Assembly: GCA_025980325.1 (NCBI GenBank)
Contig: JAICXQ010000022.1
Span: forward strand, 1 to 32,726
Direction: 5' to 3'
Source: Frankiales bacterium
GTDB taxonomy: Bacteria > Actinomycetota > Actinomycetes > JAFAQI01
Length of the DNA: 32,726 bases
Of the stretch, positions 1-7,433 are shown piece after piece (position 1 is the stretch's first letter; each line of letters starts with the position of its first letter). Below the pieces are notes generated by a model. That model did not search any database. It had not been told where the DNA came from and saw nothing but the letters and a program-made list of their open reading frames with translations. Both the position numbers and the translations under genes were made by a program.

Positions 1-244
1 CCGCACCCGGATCGACCTGGTTGACGCCGTGGGTCTGCAACCGCATGAGCAGTCGTTGCAGTTCCTCGTTGCCGTCGCTCAGGACGACGATGCGCGCGTA
101 CGACTCGTCTTCGTGCGTCTTGCCGACGTCGAGCCGTTCGATCGTGTAGTCGCCGCCGTAGTCGAGCACGTCGTCGAGAACCTTGGCGAGAACGCCCGTG
201 TCCATGAGATGACCGGTGATCTCCACGGTCTCGCTGACCTGCAC
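1..244 (-). CDS. TIGR00300 (LOR/SDH-type) family protein, N-terminal part only
   Basis: Only the first 81 codons are in the window; the gene runs leftward off the edge. The visible protein reads VQVSETVEITGHLMDTG, then VLDYGGDYTIERLDVGK and DESYARIVVLSDGNEEL. This matches my memory of the N-terminal region of the TIGR00300/LOR-SDH family, linked to ornithine and arginine catabolism (ornithine cyclodeaminase-like enzymes); the pattern is GHxxDxxxLxxVLD, GGDYxIExxDVGK and DxSYARI. The GTG at 244 is chosen because the family homology begins right after it. No strong ribosome site is visible. The gene follows the 284-1063 membrane protein gene by 39 bp on the same strand, so it is probably co-transcribed with it. 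The catalytic domain lies outside the window, so the reaction cannot be judged. Confidence 0.7.
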   Translation of the reverse strand, partial: MQVSETVEITGHLMDTGVLAKVLDDVLDYGGDYTIERLDVGKTHEDESYARIVVLSDGNEELQRLLMRLQTHGVNQVDPGA

Positions 245-283
245 GGGCGACAGGCTACCGACCCCGCAGGCAGGAGGTGGCGC

Positions 284-1063
284 TCAGACGACCGCGCCGT
301 CGTCCCAGCCGGAGTCGGGCGGCGGGCCCTGCCGCATGTTCCAGATCAGGCTGATCGCGCCGCCGACGATCGCGACGAACGCGGGGAACCGCCACGTCCC
401 GTCGTCGACGTTGAAGGCCAGGGTCAGGATGCCGAGCCCGATCGCCGCGACCGCCCCGATGGTGACCGATCGCAGCCGGGGCAGCGGCGGGGGCGGCGGC
501 GGGACGTAGTGCTCGTGATCGGTGGGATCGAAGCCGCCCCCGAACTCCTCGTCGAGGTCGTCCGCCACCCGGTCGAGGTCGAGATCGGTGTCGTCGCCCG
601 CGCCGACGGCGACACCTTCGGCGGCCGGCCAGCGCGGGTCCGGCTCGCGGACCGACGGCGAGCGCAGCGACGTGAGCACCTGCTGCCAGGCGCTGTCGAA
701 GTCGACCGGCGACGGGCCGGCCGGCGGTGCTGCGGGTGCGTCCGGCCCGGCCGGCTGCGACGGGGCCGGCTCCGGCGCAGCCAACTCCGGTGGCTCGCTG
801 GTCTGGTCGGCGAGCAGGTCGCGGGCGCGCTCGAGCTGCTCGCCGTCGGCCCACAGCCGGTCGGTCGGCACCGAGGGCAGCTGCAGCTCGCCGTACGCGC
901 CGGCGGCGGCCGGTGTCGGCGCCGCGTACGCCGCGATGCCGGCCGCGCGCAACGTCACGAGCATCGCGTCGGCGATCCGCGGATCGAGGTCGGCGACCGG
1001 TCGGTAGCCCGCGCAGCGCAGGCCGTTGTCGCGGGTGCCGCGGCTGAAGCTCTCAGCGCTCAT
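284..1063 (-). CDS. Membrane protein with DUF2007-like N-terminus, acidic linker and two C-terminal helices
   Basis: A 259-aa protein of unknown function. Residues about 15-90 (CAGYRPVADLDPRIADAML, GIAAY, then LWADGEQLERARDLL) look like the small DUF2007-type fold, an alpha-beta unit ending in an ERAR helix; this is a resemblance, not a proven match. A low-complexity Pro/Ala stretch follows (about 93-120), then an acidic region and the motif EHYVPPPPPPLPRL. Two hydrophobic segments follow (SVTIGAVAAIGLGILTLAF and FPAFVAIVGGAISLIWNM), so the C-terminus is a membrane hairpin. Proteins with this PPPPPPLPR-plus-helices ending are common in Actinobacteria and are often labelled DUF308 or hypothetical. 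The ATG lies inside the last codons of the upstream hydrolase (11-bp overlap), which implies translational coupling. Confidence 0.7.
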   Translation of the reverse strand: MSAESFSRGTRDNGLRCAGYRPVADLDPRIADAMLVTLRAAGIAAYAAPTPAAAGAYGELQLPSVPTDRLWADGEQLERARDLLADQTSEPPELAAPEPAPSQPAGPDAPAAPPAGPSPVDFDSAWQQVLTSLRSPSVREPDPRWPAAEGVAVGAGDDTDLDLDRVADDLDEEFGGGFDPTDHEHYVPPPPPPLPRLRSVTIGAVAAIGLGILTLAFNVDDGTWRFPAFVAIVGGAISLIWNMRQGPPPDSGWDDGAVV

Positions 1064-1844
1064 CGGCGCCGGATCGTTCGGAAAGTGGCCGGTCGTGCGC
1101 GGCGATGAACGTGAGCGTCTCGCCGACGATGCGGGGCAGGTCGTTGTCCATCGTCGCGACGTGGTAGCTGTCCTCGAGGACGATCTGCCGCTTGTCCGCC
1201 GTCCCGGCGGCCTCCATCAGCCGGGTGGAGTTCGCCGGCTCGACGACGTGGTCGTCGCGGCTGGTGAACACCAGCAACGGTTGCGTGATCCGGGCGAGGT
1301 CGGCGTTGGTCAGCTTCCAGAGCAACGACAGCTGGTACGCCGCCTTGAGCGGCAGCCGGTCGTACGCCGGCTCGACCGCGCCCGGCTTCTTGATGTCGTT
1401 GCCGACCGGCGGGAACGACGGCACGAACAGCCGGATGAACGGCAGCAGCTTCGCGTCCTTGCGCAGCGTGAACAGCGACGGGTTGACGACGACGACGCCG
1501 GCGACGTCGTCGCCCCGCTCCTCCGCGAGCCGCAGCGCGACCGTCCCGCCCATCGACAGGCCCATGACGTAGGTGCGCTCGCAGGTCCGCCGTACGTCGT
1601 CGAAGGCGCGCTCGAGCTCGTCGTACCAGTCCTGCCAGCTGACCGCGTTGGCGTCCTGCCAGCGGGTGCCGTGGCCGGGCAGGCGCGGGATCCGGACGGT
1701 CAGGCCCGCGTCGGCGAGCCCGCGGCCCCACTCGATGAGGCTGCCGGGCATGCCGGTGAGACCGTGGCACAGCACGGCGCCGACGGACCGGCCGTCGGCC
1801 CCTCCATCCGCCGAGTACGGCTCGGCTTCGGGGCGAAGCGTCAC
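1053..1844 (-). CDS. Alpha/beta hydrolase, Est30/monoacylglycerol-lipase-like carboxylesterase
   Basis: A 263-aa cytoplasmic serine hydrolase expected to cleave carboxyl esters such as monoacylglycerols. An oxyanion-region HGLTGMPGS follows the first strand, and RIPRLPGHGT matches the usual LPGHG loop. The nucleophile elbow is GLSMGG with Ser97. The acid is probably Asp198 (SRDDHVVEP) and the base His228 (DSYHVATMD), giving a complete triad in the Est30 order. The length is normal for the family. The GTG at 1844 is the first start that leaves the core intact. It is the first gene of a leftward set of three (hydrolase, membrane protein, TIGR00300) and is divergent from a glycerolipid acyltransferase, which suggests a lipid-related role. 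The natural substrate is unknown. Confidence 0.88.
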   Translation of the reverse strand: MTLRPEAEPYSADGGADGRSVGAVLCHGLTGMPGSLIEWGRGLADAGLTVRIPRLPGHGTRWQDANAVSWQDWYDELERAFDDVRRTCERTYVMGLSMGGTVALRLAEERGDDVAGVVVVNPSLFTLRKDAKLLPFIRLFVPSFPPVGNDIKKPGAVEPAYDRLPLKAAYQLSLLWKLTNADLARITQPLLVFTSRDDHVVEPANSTRLMEAAGTADKRQIVLEDSYHVATMDNDLPRIVGETLTFIAAHDRPLSERSGADER

Positions 1845-1956
1845 GGGGCCATCGTCGCACGCTCACGGCCGCCGGCGAGTGGGCCAGGGGGCGGCGCGGA
1901 GCGAATCGGTAAAGTGGCTACCAATCCGGACAGGCGGGTGTGGCCGGGACGAACCA

Positions 1957-1986
1957 TTGCGGTCCGACGGGGACCCTCTCTAGGGT
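1957..1986 (+). promoter_or_regulatory. Predicted sigma-A-type promoter of the acyltransferase gene
   Basis: A -35-like TTGCGG (1957-1962) and a -10-like TAGGGT (1981-1986) are separated by 18 bp. The start of transcription would fall near 1993, leaving a short leader with GGAGG at 2003-2007 before the GTG at 2012. This supports the 2012 start over the upstream in-frame codon at 1940, which would lie before the promoter. Confidence 0.55.
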
Positions 1987-2011
1987 GGGGCAGAGCCGGA
2001 GCGGAGGTCGA

Positions 2012-2764
2012 GTGCTCTACCAGTTCCTGAAGTACTTCGTGCTGGGGCCGCCGCTGCGGCTGCTGTTCCGGCCGTGGGTCGAAGGCATGGAGAACATCCC
2101 GTCGAGCGGCCCGGCGATCCTCGCCAGCAACCACCTGAGCTTCTCCGACTCGATCTTCCTGCCGTTGATGGCGCCGCGGCGGATCACGTTCCTGGCCAAG
2201 GCGGAGTACTTCACCGAGCGCGGCATCAAGGGCCGGCTGAAGAAGGGCTTCTTCGCCGGTGTCGGCCAGGTGCCGATCGACCGCAGCGGCGGGCGGGCCA
2301 GCGAGGACGCCATCCGCAAGGGACTCGAAGTGCTGCGCAAGGGCGACCTGCTCGGCATCTACCCCGAGGGCACCCGCTCGCCCGACGGCCGGCTCTACCG
2401 CGGCAAGACCGGCATCGCCCGGATGGCGCTCGACGCCGGCGTCCCGGTAATCCCGGTCGCGATGATCAACACGTTCGACATCCAGCCGCAGGGCCGGGTC
2501 ATGCCGAAGATCATGCGGGTCGGCATCAAGATCGGCGAGCCGCTCGACTTCTCCCGCTACGAGGGCATGTCCGGCGACCGGTTCGTGCTCCGCTCGGTGA
2601 CCGACGAGATCATGTACGAGCTGATGCTGCTGTCCGGCCAGGAGTACGTCGACACCTACGCGGCCAAGGCCAAGGCCGACCTCGCCGAGGCGCGGCACAA
2701 GCAGGAGCAGGACGCGCTCGAGGTCGACCGCGTGCTCGTCGACAGCGGCAGCAAAGCCTCCTGA
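2012..2764 (+). CDS. 1-acyl-sn-glycerol-3-phosphate acyltransferase (PlsC-like lysophospholipid acyltransferase)
   Basis: A 250-aa membrane-associated acyltransferase that would transfer an acyl chain to lysophosphatidic acid or a related lipid in phospholipid synthesis. All four family blocks are visible: NHLSFSD (catalytic HxxxxD, His41/Asp46), GVGQVPIDR (block II), YPEGTRSPDG (block III, about 117-126) and VPVIPVAM (block IV). The N-terminus is hydrophobic (LYQFLKYFVLGPPLRLLF). The GTG at 2012 is chosen because GGAGG lies 4 nt upstream and a promoter lies just before it; a longer reading from 1940 adds 24 unlikely residues. Its C-terminal tail is Lys/Glu/Asp-rich and helical. It converges on glpK, with a hairpin repeat between the two. 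Confidence 0.9.
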   Translation: MLYQFLKYFVLGPPLRLLFRPWVEGMENIPSSGPAILASNHLSFSDSIFLPLMAPRRITFLAKAEYFTERGIKGRLKKGFFAGVGQVPIDRSGGRASEDAIRKGLEVLRKGDLLGIYPEGTRSPDGRLYRGKTGIARMALDAGVPVIPVAMINTFDIQPQGRVMPKIMRVGIKIGEPLDFSRYEGMSGDRFVLRSVTDEIMYELMLLSGQEYVDTYAAKAKADLAEARHKQEQDALEVDRVLVDSGSKAS

Positions 2765-2778
2765 TCTCGGCGCCGGCC

Positions 2779-2848
2779 ACTTTGCTCGACTTTCGCGGTT
2801 CGGTCACGCTCAGCGACGGTCGGCCGACCGGCGAATGTCGAGCAAAGT
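2779..2848. repeat. Hairpin repeat, copy A (70 bp)
   Basis: The left arm ACTTTGCTCGACTTTCGC (2779-2796) and the right arm GCGAATGTCGAGCAAAGT (2831-2848) are complementary at 17 of 18 positions, with a 34-nt loop. It sits between the convergent acyltransferase and glpK stops and ends 5 bp from the glpK stop, so it could act as a two-way terminator. Two more copies are at 6238 and 7322. Confidence 0.85.
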
Positions 2849-2852
2849 CGGG

Positions 2853-4310
2853 TTAGAGCGACGCCCACCCCTTGCTGCGGCGTACGGCTTCTTGCCATCG
2901 TTCGTACGCCGCGTCGTCCCGCTCGTGCGGCTCGAATCGCTTGTCCAGCCGCCAGGTGTCCTCGAGCTCGCCCGTCGAGCTCCATACGCCGGTGGCGAGG
3001 CCGGCGAGGAAGGCGGCGCCCAACGCCGTCGTCTCGGCGACCTGCGGCCGCCGTACCGGCACTTGCAGGGCGGTTGCCTGCAGTTCGCAGAGCAGGTCGT
3101 TGGCGGCCGCGCCGCCGTCGACCGACAGCTCCGGTACCGCGATGCCGGCGTCGCGGGTCATGACGTCGACGACGTCGCGGACCTCGAACGCGATCGCTTC
3201 CAACGTCGCGCGGGCGAGGTGCGCGCGGGTCGTGCCACGGGTGATGCCGAGGATCGCGCCGCGGGCGTCGGGGTCCCAATGCGGCGCGCCGAGGCCCGTG
3301 AGTGCCGGGACGAAGACGACGCCGCCGCTGTCATCGACGGTGCGGGCGAGCGGCTCGGTTTCGGCGGCATTGCTGATGATCCCGAGCCCGTCGCGCAGCC
3401 ACTGCACCGCCGCGCCGGTGACGAAGACCGCGCCTTCGAGCGCGTACACGAGGCCGTCGCCGAGGTCCCACGCGACGGTCGTCAGCAGGCCGGCGTCGGA
3501 GCGCACCGGCGACCGGCCGGTGTTGGCGAGCACGAACGAGCCGGTGCCGTACGTGCACTTGCTCTGGCCCTCGTCGTAGCAGGCCTGGCCGAACAACGCG
3601 GCCTGCTGGTCACCGGCGATACCCGCGATCGGCAGGTCCAGGCCGAGGAACGCGTCCGGTCGCGTCCGGCCGAAGTCGCCGGACGACGGCCGGATCTCGG
3701 GCAGCGCGGCGGTCGGCACGTCGAACAGGTCGCACAACTCGTCCGACCACTTCCCGGTGGTGATGTCGTAGAGCAAGGTGCGGCTGGCGTTGCTCGGATC
3801 GGTCGCGTGCGTCCGCCCGGCGGTGAGCCGCGCGACGAGATACGAGTCGACGGTGCCGACGGCAGTGCTGTCTTGCCACGCCGCCGGTTCGTGGTCGCGC
3901 AGCCAGGTGAGTTTGCTGGCGGTGAAGTACGGATCGAGGCGCAGGCCGGTCAGCTCGGCGACCCGCGGCTCGTGCCCTTCGTCGCGCAACCTCGTGCAGA
4001 TCTCCGCCGTACGCCGGTCCTGCCACACGACCGCGCGGCGTGGTGCGGCGAGAGTCTTGCGATCCCAGAGCACGGCGGTCTCGCGTTGGTTGGTGATGCC
4101 GATCGCGGTCGGCACCGGTTGGTCGTCGAGTGCATCGGCGCAGGCGCGCAGGGTTGCCTGCCAGATCTCCTCCGGCTCGTGCTCGACCCAGCCGGGTCGC
4201 GGGAAATGTTGCGCGAACTCCTGGTAACCGCGGGCCGCGATCCGGCCGTCGTCGGTGACGACGAGAGCAGTGACCCCGGTCGTCCCCGCATCTATGGCGA
4301 GAACGGTCAC
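2853..4310 (-). CDS. glpK: Glycerol kinase
   Basis: A 485-aa FGGY-family kinase that phosphorylates glycerol to sn-glycerol 3-phosphate with ATP in the cytoplasm. GlpK-type signatures are present: DAGTTG phosphate loop at the N-terminus, GITNQRETAVLWDR, DPYFTASKLTWLRD, GTVDSYLVARL with TDPSNASRTLLYD, and AGDQQAALFGQ holding the catalytic Asp. VDGGAAANDLLCELQA and ETTALGAAFLAG lie in the second domain. The GTG start at 4310 overlaps the TGA of the upstream DUF1028 gene (GTGA), so the two are translationally coupled. The reading frame stays open far upstream, but that extension is antisense-like arginine-rich sequence and is not used. The gene ends at hairpin repeat A. No glpF or glpD is visible nearby. 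Confidence 0.95.
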   Translation of the reverse strand: MTVLAIDAGTTGVTALVVTDDGRIAARGYQEFAQHFPRPGWVEHEPEEIWQATLRACADALDDQPVPTAIGITNQRETAVLWDRKTLAAPRRAVVWQDRRTAEICTRLRDEGHEPRVAELTGLRLDPYFTASKLTWLRDHEPAAWQDSTAVGTVDSYLVARLTAGRTHATDPSNASRTLLYDITTGKWSDELCDLFDVPTAALPEIRPSSGDFGRTRPDAFLGLDLPIAGIAGDQQAALFGQACYDEGQSKCTYGTGSFVLANTGRSPVRSDAGLLTTVAWDLGDGLVYALEGAVFVTGAAVQWLRDGLGIISNAAETEPLARTVDDSGGVVFVPALTGLGAPHWDPDARGAILGITRGTTRAHLARATLEAIAFEVRDVVDVMTRDAGIAVPELSVDGGAAANDLLCELQATALQVPVRRPQVAETTALGAAFLAGLATGVWSSTGELEDTWRLDKRFEPHERDDAAYERWQEAVRRSKGWASL

Positions 4311-5143
4311 TTGGCGCGTAGTTGTTCGAGCACGACGGGGTCGATCTTGTTGGGTACCAAGCGTTCTTCGTAGTTCTCGATGCCGGCCCAGTCGGCGAGG
4401 ACCTGGTCGAGGTCGTCGCCCTCGTGGCCGAGCTCGGCCAGTCGTCGCCGTACCTCTATCGCGAGGTCGTCCTCCAGCGGCAACAGCGTCGCCGGGTCGG
4501 GCTTGCCGAAGTACAGGTCGTGCAGGTCGAGCAGCCGCGCGAGTTCGGTCACCGGGTGCGCGTGGTCGTCGACGCGCAGGTCGGCGAAGACGTCGCTGCC
4601 GCCGCCGTACCCGCCCTCGGGTGTGACGACGAGCAGCGCCGCGCTCTGCCGGCCACGGCGGTCGCCGCCGGCGTCGTCGCCGGCCGTGAGCGCGGCGAGC
4701 AGCCGGCGGGTGAGCGGCGCTGTCGGGTCGGTGGCGAGCCAGGCGTTCTGCATCGCGTCGACGACTTCGGGGCCGACGAGGATGTTGCCCTGGATCGCGT
4801 AGCCCCATTGCCCGTCGACGCAGCCGGTCACGCCGCCGGCCCACGGGTTGCAGCCGGTGCCGGTGAACGTCGCCGCGCGGCCCTGCGCGTCGACGATGCC
4901 CGCCTGCCGATCCTCGCGGTGCTCGTCGGCGGCGGTGAGCGCGTCGAGGGTCTCTTGCGCCGACTTGCCCTCGCGCAACATCGCGAGGCCGTCGGGCCGG
5001 TAGGCGAGATTGGCCCACGACTGGGTGGCGATCGCGCCGACGTTCGCGGCGGCGGCCGGGACCGCCGTACCTACGCCGAGGAACTTGCTCGCGACGGCGA
5101 CGCCCCACGCGGTCCCGTCGGTCGCGACGATGGAGAAGGTCAC
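4307..5143 (-). CDS. DUF1028 protein (Ntn-hydrolase-like fold)
   Basis: A 278-aa protein of the DUF1028 family, which has an Ntn-hydrolase-like fold but no firmly assigned reaction. It begins with the family signature MTFSIVATDGTAWGVAVASK, followed by GVGTAVPAAAANVGAIATQSWAN, TFTGTGCNPWAGG and YAIQGNILVGPEVVDAM. Thr2 would be the exposed N-terminal residue after Met removal, as expected for an Ntn-type nucleophile; this is inference. The GTG at 5143 gives this exact N-terminus and sits 8 nt after a -10-like TAGCAT. Residues after about 200 (HPVTELARLLDLHDLYFG) are the usual C-terminal extension. It precedes glpK in a two-gene operon with a 4-nt overlap, which hints at a role tied to glycerol or glycerol-phosphate compounds. 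Confidence 0.88.
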   Translation of the reverse strand: MTFSIVATDGTAWGVAVASKFLGVGTAVPAAAANVGAIATQSWANLAYRPDGLAMLREGKSAQETLDALTAADEHREDRQAGIVDAQGRAATFTGTGCNPWAGGVTGCVDGQWGYAIQGNILVGPEVVDAMQNAWLATDPTAPLTRRLLAALTAGDDAGGDRRGRQSAALLVVTPEGGYGGGSDVFADLRVDDHAHPVTELARLLDLHDLYFGKPDPATLLPLEDDLAIEVRRRLAELGHEGDDLDQVLADWAGIENYEERLVPNKIDPVVLEQLRAK

Positions 5144-5151
5144 GTGCGCGA

Positions 5152-5174
5152 ATGCTAGTGGGCGTTTGTAGGGT
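5152..5174. promoter_or_regulatory. Divergent -10 boxes for the DUF1028-glpK operon and pfkA
   Basis: On the minus strand, TAGCAT (5157-5152) lies 8 nt before the DUF1028 GTG. On the plus strand, TAGGGT (5169-5174) lies 7 nt before the pfkA ATG. Both spacings place transcription starts at or near the start codon, so both messages look leaderless. No clear -35 boxes are visible. The whole divergent gap is only 38 bp. Confidence 0.5.
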
Positions 5175-5181
5175 CGGCGCC

Positions 5182-6207
5182 ATGCGTATCGGCGTCCTCA
5201 CGGGTGGCGGCGACTGCCCCGGACTCAATGCAGTGATCCGCGCGGTCGTCCGCAAGGGCAGCGAGGTGTACGGGCACGACTTCGTCGGCTTCCGGGACGG
5301 CTGGAAGGGACCGCTCGAGTCGGTGACGATGCCGCTCGACGTCGGTGCGACCCGCGGCATCCTTCCGCGCGGCGGAACGATCCTCGGTTCGTCGCGGACC
5401 AACCCGCTGAAGGTCGACGACGGAGTGTCGCGGATCCAGTCCAACCTCGCGTCGCTCGGAGTCGACGCGCTGATCGCGATCGGCGGCGAAGACACGCTCG
5501 GTGTCGCGACTGCGCTCGCGGCGGCGGGCGTGTCGGTCGTCGGCGTGCCGAAGACGATCGACAACGACCTGGGCGCGACCGACTACACGTTCGGCTTCGA
5601 CACCGCCGTACAGATCGCGGTCGACGCGATCGACCGGTTGCATACGACGGCGGAGTCGCACCACCGCGTCCTCATCGTCGAGGTGATGGGACGGCACGCG
5701 GGATGGATCGCGCTGCACTCCGGGCTGGCCGGCGGCGCGAACGTGATCCTCATCCCGGAGCGGCCGTTCGACATCGACCAGGTGTGCGCGTACATCGAGC
5801 ACCGGTTCGCTTCGCACTACTCGCCGATCGTCGTGGTCGCGGAGGGTGCGCAGCCGAAGGAAGGCACGATGGAGCTGCAGGTCGGCGAGCTCGACGCGTT
5901 CGGGCACGTGCGCCTCGGTGGCATCGGGCTCGTCCTGGAGCGCGAGATCCAGGCGCGGACGGGTTACGAGTCGCGCCAGACGGTCCTCGGGCACGTGCAG
6001 CGCGGCGGGACGCCGACGGCGTACGACCGGGTGCTCGCGACCCGCTTCGGCCTGCATGCGATCGACGCGGTGCACGAGGGCGTCTCGGGCGTGATGGTCG
6101 CCCTGCGCGGGACGGAGGTCGTCCGCGTGCCGCTGTCCGAGGCCACGAGTGAACTCAAGACCGTGCCGTTGGAGCGGTACGAAGAGGTCGAAGTCTTCTT
6201 CGGCTAA
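5182..6207 (+). CDS. pfkA: 6-phosphofructokinase, residues predict pyrophosphate dependence
   Basis: A 341-aa cytoplasmic enzyme of the PFK-A family that phosphorylates fructose 6-phosphate to fructose 1,6-bisphosphate. It carries GGGDCPGLNAVIR, PRGGTILGSSR, PKTIDNDL with catalytic Asp127, EVMGRHAGWIAL, the PFK signature near ESRQTVLGHVQRGG and a normal length. In the phosphoryl-donor site it has Gly-Gly-Glu-Asp (Asp104) and Pro-Lys (Lys124). These numbers coincide with E. coli numbering. Asp104 with Lys124 is the pattern of pyrophosphate-dependent enzymes such as that of Amycolatopsis methanolica, while ATP enzymes have Gly at 104. The ATG at 5182 is chosen over 5152 because TAGGGT lies 7 nt before it (leaderless) and MRIGVLTGGGDCPG is the family N-terminus. 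Confidence 0.93.
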   Translation: MRIGVLTGGGDCPGLNAVIRAVVRKGSEVYGHDFVGFRDGWKGPLESVTMPLDVGATRGILPRGGTILGSSRTNPLKVDDGVSRIQSNLASLGVDALIAIGGEDTLGVATALAAAGVSVVGVPKTIDNDLGATDYTFGFDTAVQIAVDAIDRLHTTAESHHRVLIVEVMGRHAGWIALHSGLAGGANVILIPERPFDIDQVCAYIEHRFASHYSPIVVVAEGAQPKEGTMELQVGELDAFGHVRLGGIGLVLEREIQARTGYESRQTVLGHVQRGGTPTAYDRVLATRFGLHAIDAVHEGVSGVMVALRGTEVVRVPLSEATSELKTVPLERYEEVEVFFG

Positions 6208-6237
6208 GGGCTGAGCGCGACGCGCGGCTGGGCTCCG

Positions 6238-6317
6238 ACTTTGCTCGACTTTCGCTGTTTCGGGGTGGCGATTCACGCTCGGCGGGCACTCGTCCACCGG
6301 CAAGGCCCGAGCAAAGT
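6238..6317. repeat. Hairpin repeat, copy B (80 bp)
   Basis: The left arm ACTTTGCTCGACTTTCGC (6238-6255) is identical to that of copies A and C. The right arm is decayed: only CGAGCAAAGT (6308-6317) plus the next C still pairs, giving an 11-bp stem with the G at 6237. It lies just after pfkA and before the gene at 6399, so it could terminate pfkA transcription. Confidence 0.75.
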
Positions 6318-6398
6318 CACGTGTGGAAATTCGAGTCGCGTCGAATCTGGCCTGTGGATGGCCGCCACGTCGCGCTCGGATAGTTGCACCCTCGCGAA

Positions 6399-7292
6399 GT
6401 GGAACTCGCTGACCTCCCAGCCTTTCCGATCGGCGACTCGCGCACGTACGGACTCACGCGCTGGCAGGTCGACCGTGCGATTCGGGCCGGCGTACTCGTT
6501 CAATTGGGCGTCGGCGTCGCGGTCGGCGCGCGCAGGATGTCCTCGGACGCTGTTGCGGAGCACGTCGAGCAGATCCGCGCGGCGCAGCTACGCATGCGTC
6601 GTCTCGCTGCGGCGAGTCACGGGTCGGCCGCGCTCTTGTACGGATTGGCCAGGCTTGGCCGCCCTGCCGGTCGCGTCCGACTCACTTGCGATCGCGACCG
6701 TGGCCGCTACCGGCGACTGGACCTCGATGCGCGACTGCACGTTGCCGGGCTGCCGCCTGAACATCTGACGATGGTCCGGGACATCCCGGTCACGACAGTG
6801 GCTCGTACTGTGATCGACCTCAGTCGTGTTGTCAGTTTTCGCAGCGGCGTCGTGCTTGCGGATTCTGCGCTGCGCGCCGGTACGACCGGTCAACAACTGC
6901 ACGGGGTGCTCGACTACTGCAAGCGCTGGCCCGGCCGACGGCGCGCGCTCACTGTCGTCGCCTTCGCCTCGGGGCTCTCCGAGTCGCCGCTGGAATCGGT
7001 GAGCCGTGTCGTCTTCGCGCAGGCGGGAGTGCCGGCGCCCGAGTTGCAAGTCCCGATCTTCGACGGTACGACGTTCGTCGGACGGGTTGATTTCCGCTGG
7101 GGACGGGTGATCGGCGAGGCGGATGGATTGGCGAAGTACGACGATCCGATGGCGTTGCGGCGCGAGAAGGTGCGGCAGATGGCGCTCGAGGACCTCGGTT
7201 TCGAAGTCGTCCGTTGGACCTGGGACGAGATCTGGCGCACACCGGACGTCGTCCTGGGCCGCCTGTATCGAGCTTTCCGCCGCGCCGCTTAG
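6399..7292 (+). CDS. AbiEi-like/DUF559-like protein with possible nuclease fold, no partner toxin
   Basis: A 297-aa protein. The N-terminal part (about 1-70: TYGLTRWQVDRAIRAGVLVQLGVGVAVGA) resembles the winged-helix domain of AbiEi-type proteins, and RDIPVTTVARTVIDLSR is the usual linker motif. The C-terminal third resembles the DUF559/Vsr-like PD-(D/E)xK fold: an acidic ESPLESVSR helix, GRVDFRWGRVIGEADGLAKY with Asp, Glu-x-Asp and Lys in the expected order, then a final FEVVRWTWDEIW strand-helix. Such proteins are very common as single genes in Actinobacteria and their function is unknown. No AbiEii nucleotidyltransferase toxin gene is adjacent, so the antitoxin label would be unsafe. The start is uncertain: GTG 6399 is preferred, TTG 6384 is possible, and neither has a clear ribosome site. 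Confidence 0.8.
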   Translation: MELADLPAFPIGDSRTYGLTRWQVDRAIRAGVLVQLGVGVAVGARRMSSDAVAEHVEQIRAAQLRMRRLAAASHGSAALLYGLARLGRPAGRVRLTCDRDRGRYRRLDLDARLHVAGLPPEHLTMVRDIPVTTVARTVIDLSRVVSFRSGVVLADSALRAGTTGQQLHGVLDYCKRWPGRRRALTVVAFASGLSESPLESVSRVVFAQAGVPAPELQVPIFDGTTFVGRVDFRWGRVIGEADGLAKYDDPMALRREKVRQMALEDLGFEVVRWTWDEIWRTPDVVLGRLYRAFRRAA

Positions 7293-7321
7293 CTGCACCG
7301 CCGCGCCGCCGAGCCACCCAG

Positions 7322-7401
7322 ACTTTGCTCGACTTTCGCTGCTCTCGAAGATCAACTTGAGCGTGCGAGCGTGGCCGAGATTCGCAAAAGTCGAGCAAAG
7401 T
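7322..7401. repeat. Hairpin repeat, copy C (80 bp)
   Basis: The left arm ACTTTGCTCGACTTTCGC (7322-7339) and the right arm GCAAAAGTCGAGCAAAGT (7384-7401) pair at 17 of 18 positions around a 44-nt loop. It fills the gap between two convergent genes (ends at 7292 and 7434). Its loop holds GAGCGTG, the complement of the CACGCTC in the loops of copies A and B, so copy C appears inverted relative to them. Confidence 0.85.
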
Positions 7402-7433
7402 GGGGGAGCGCCGAAGCGGCGACGCCGGTCGGG

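Noticed and set aside
29-1108. Plus-strand open frame opposite the first three leftward genes
   Set aside because: Arg/Asp/Val-rich shadow of high-GC coding on the other strand, with no domain-like sequence.
4311-5564. Long upstream extension of the glycerol kinase frame (903 codons in total)
   Set aside because: The extra part is arginine-rich antisense-like sequence overlapping DUF1028 and pfkA; real GlpK homology begins at the GTG at 4310.
6399-7292. Calling this gene the antitoxin of a type IV AbiE system
   Set aside because: No AbiEii toxin gene is adjacent and the C-terminal part looks like a nuclease fold, so only the resemblance is reported.
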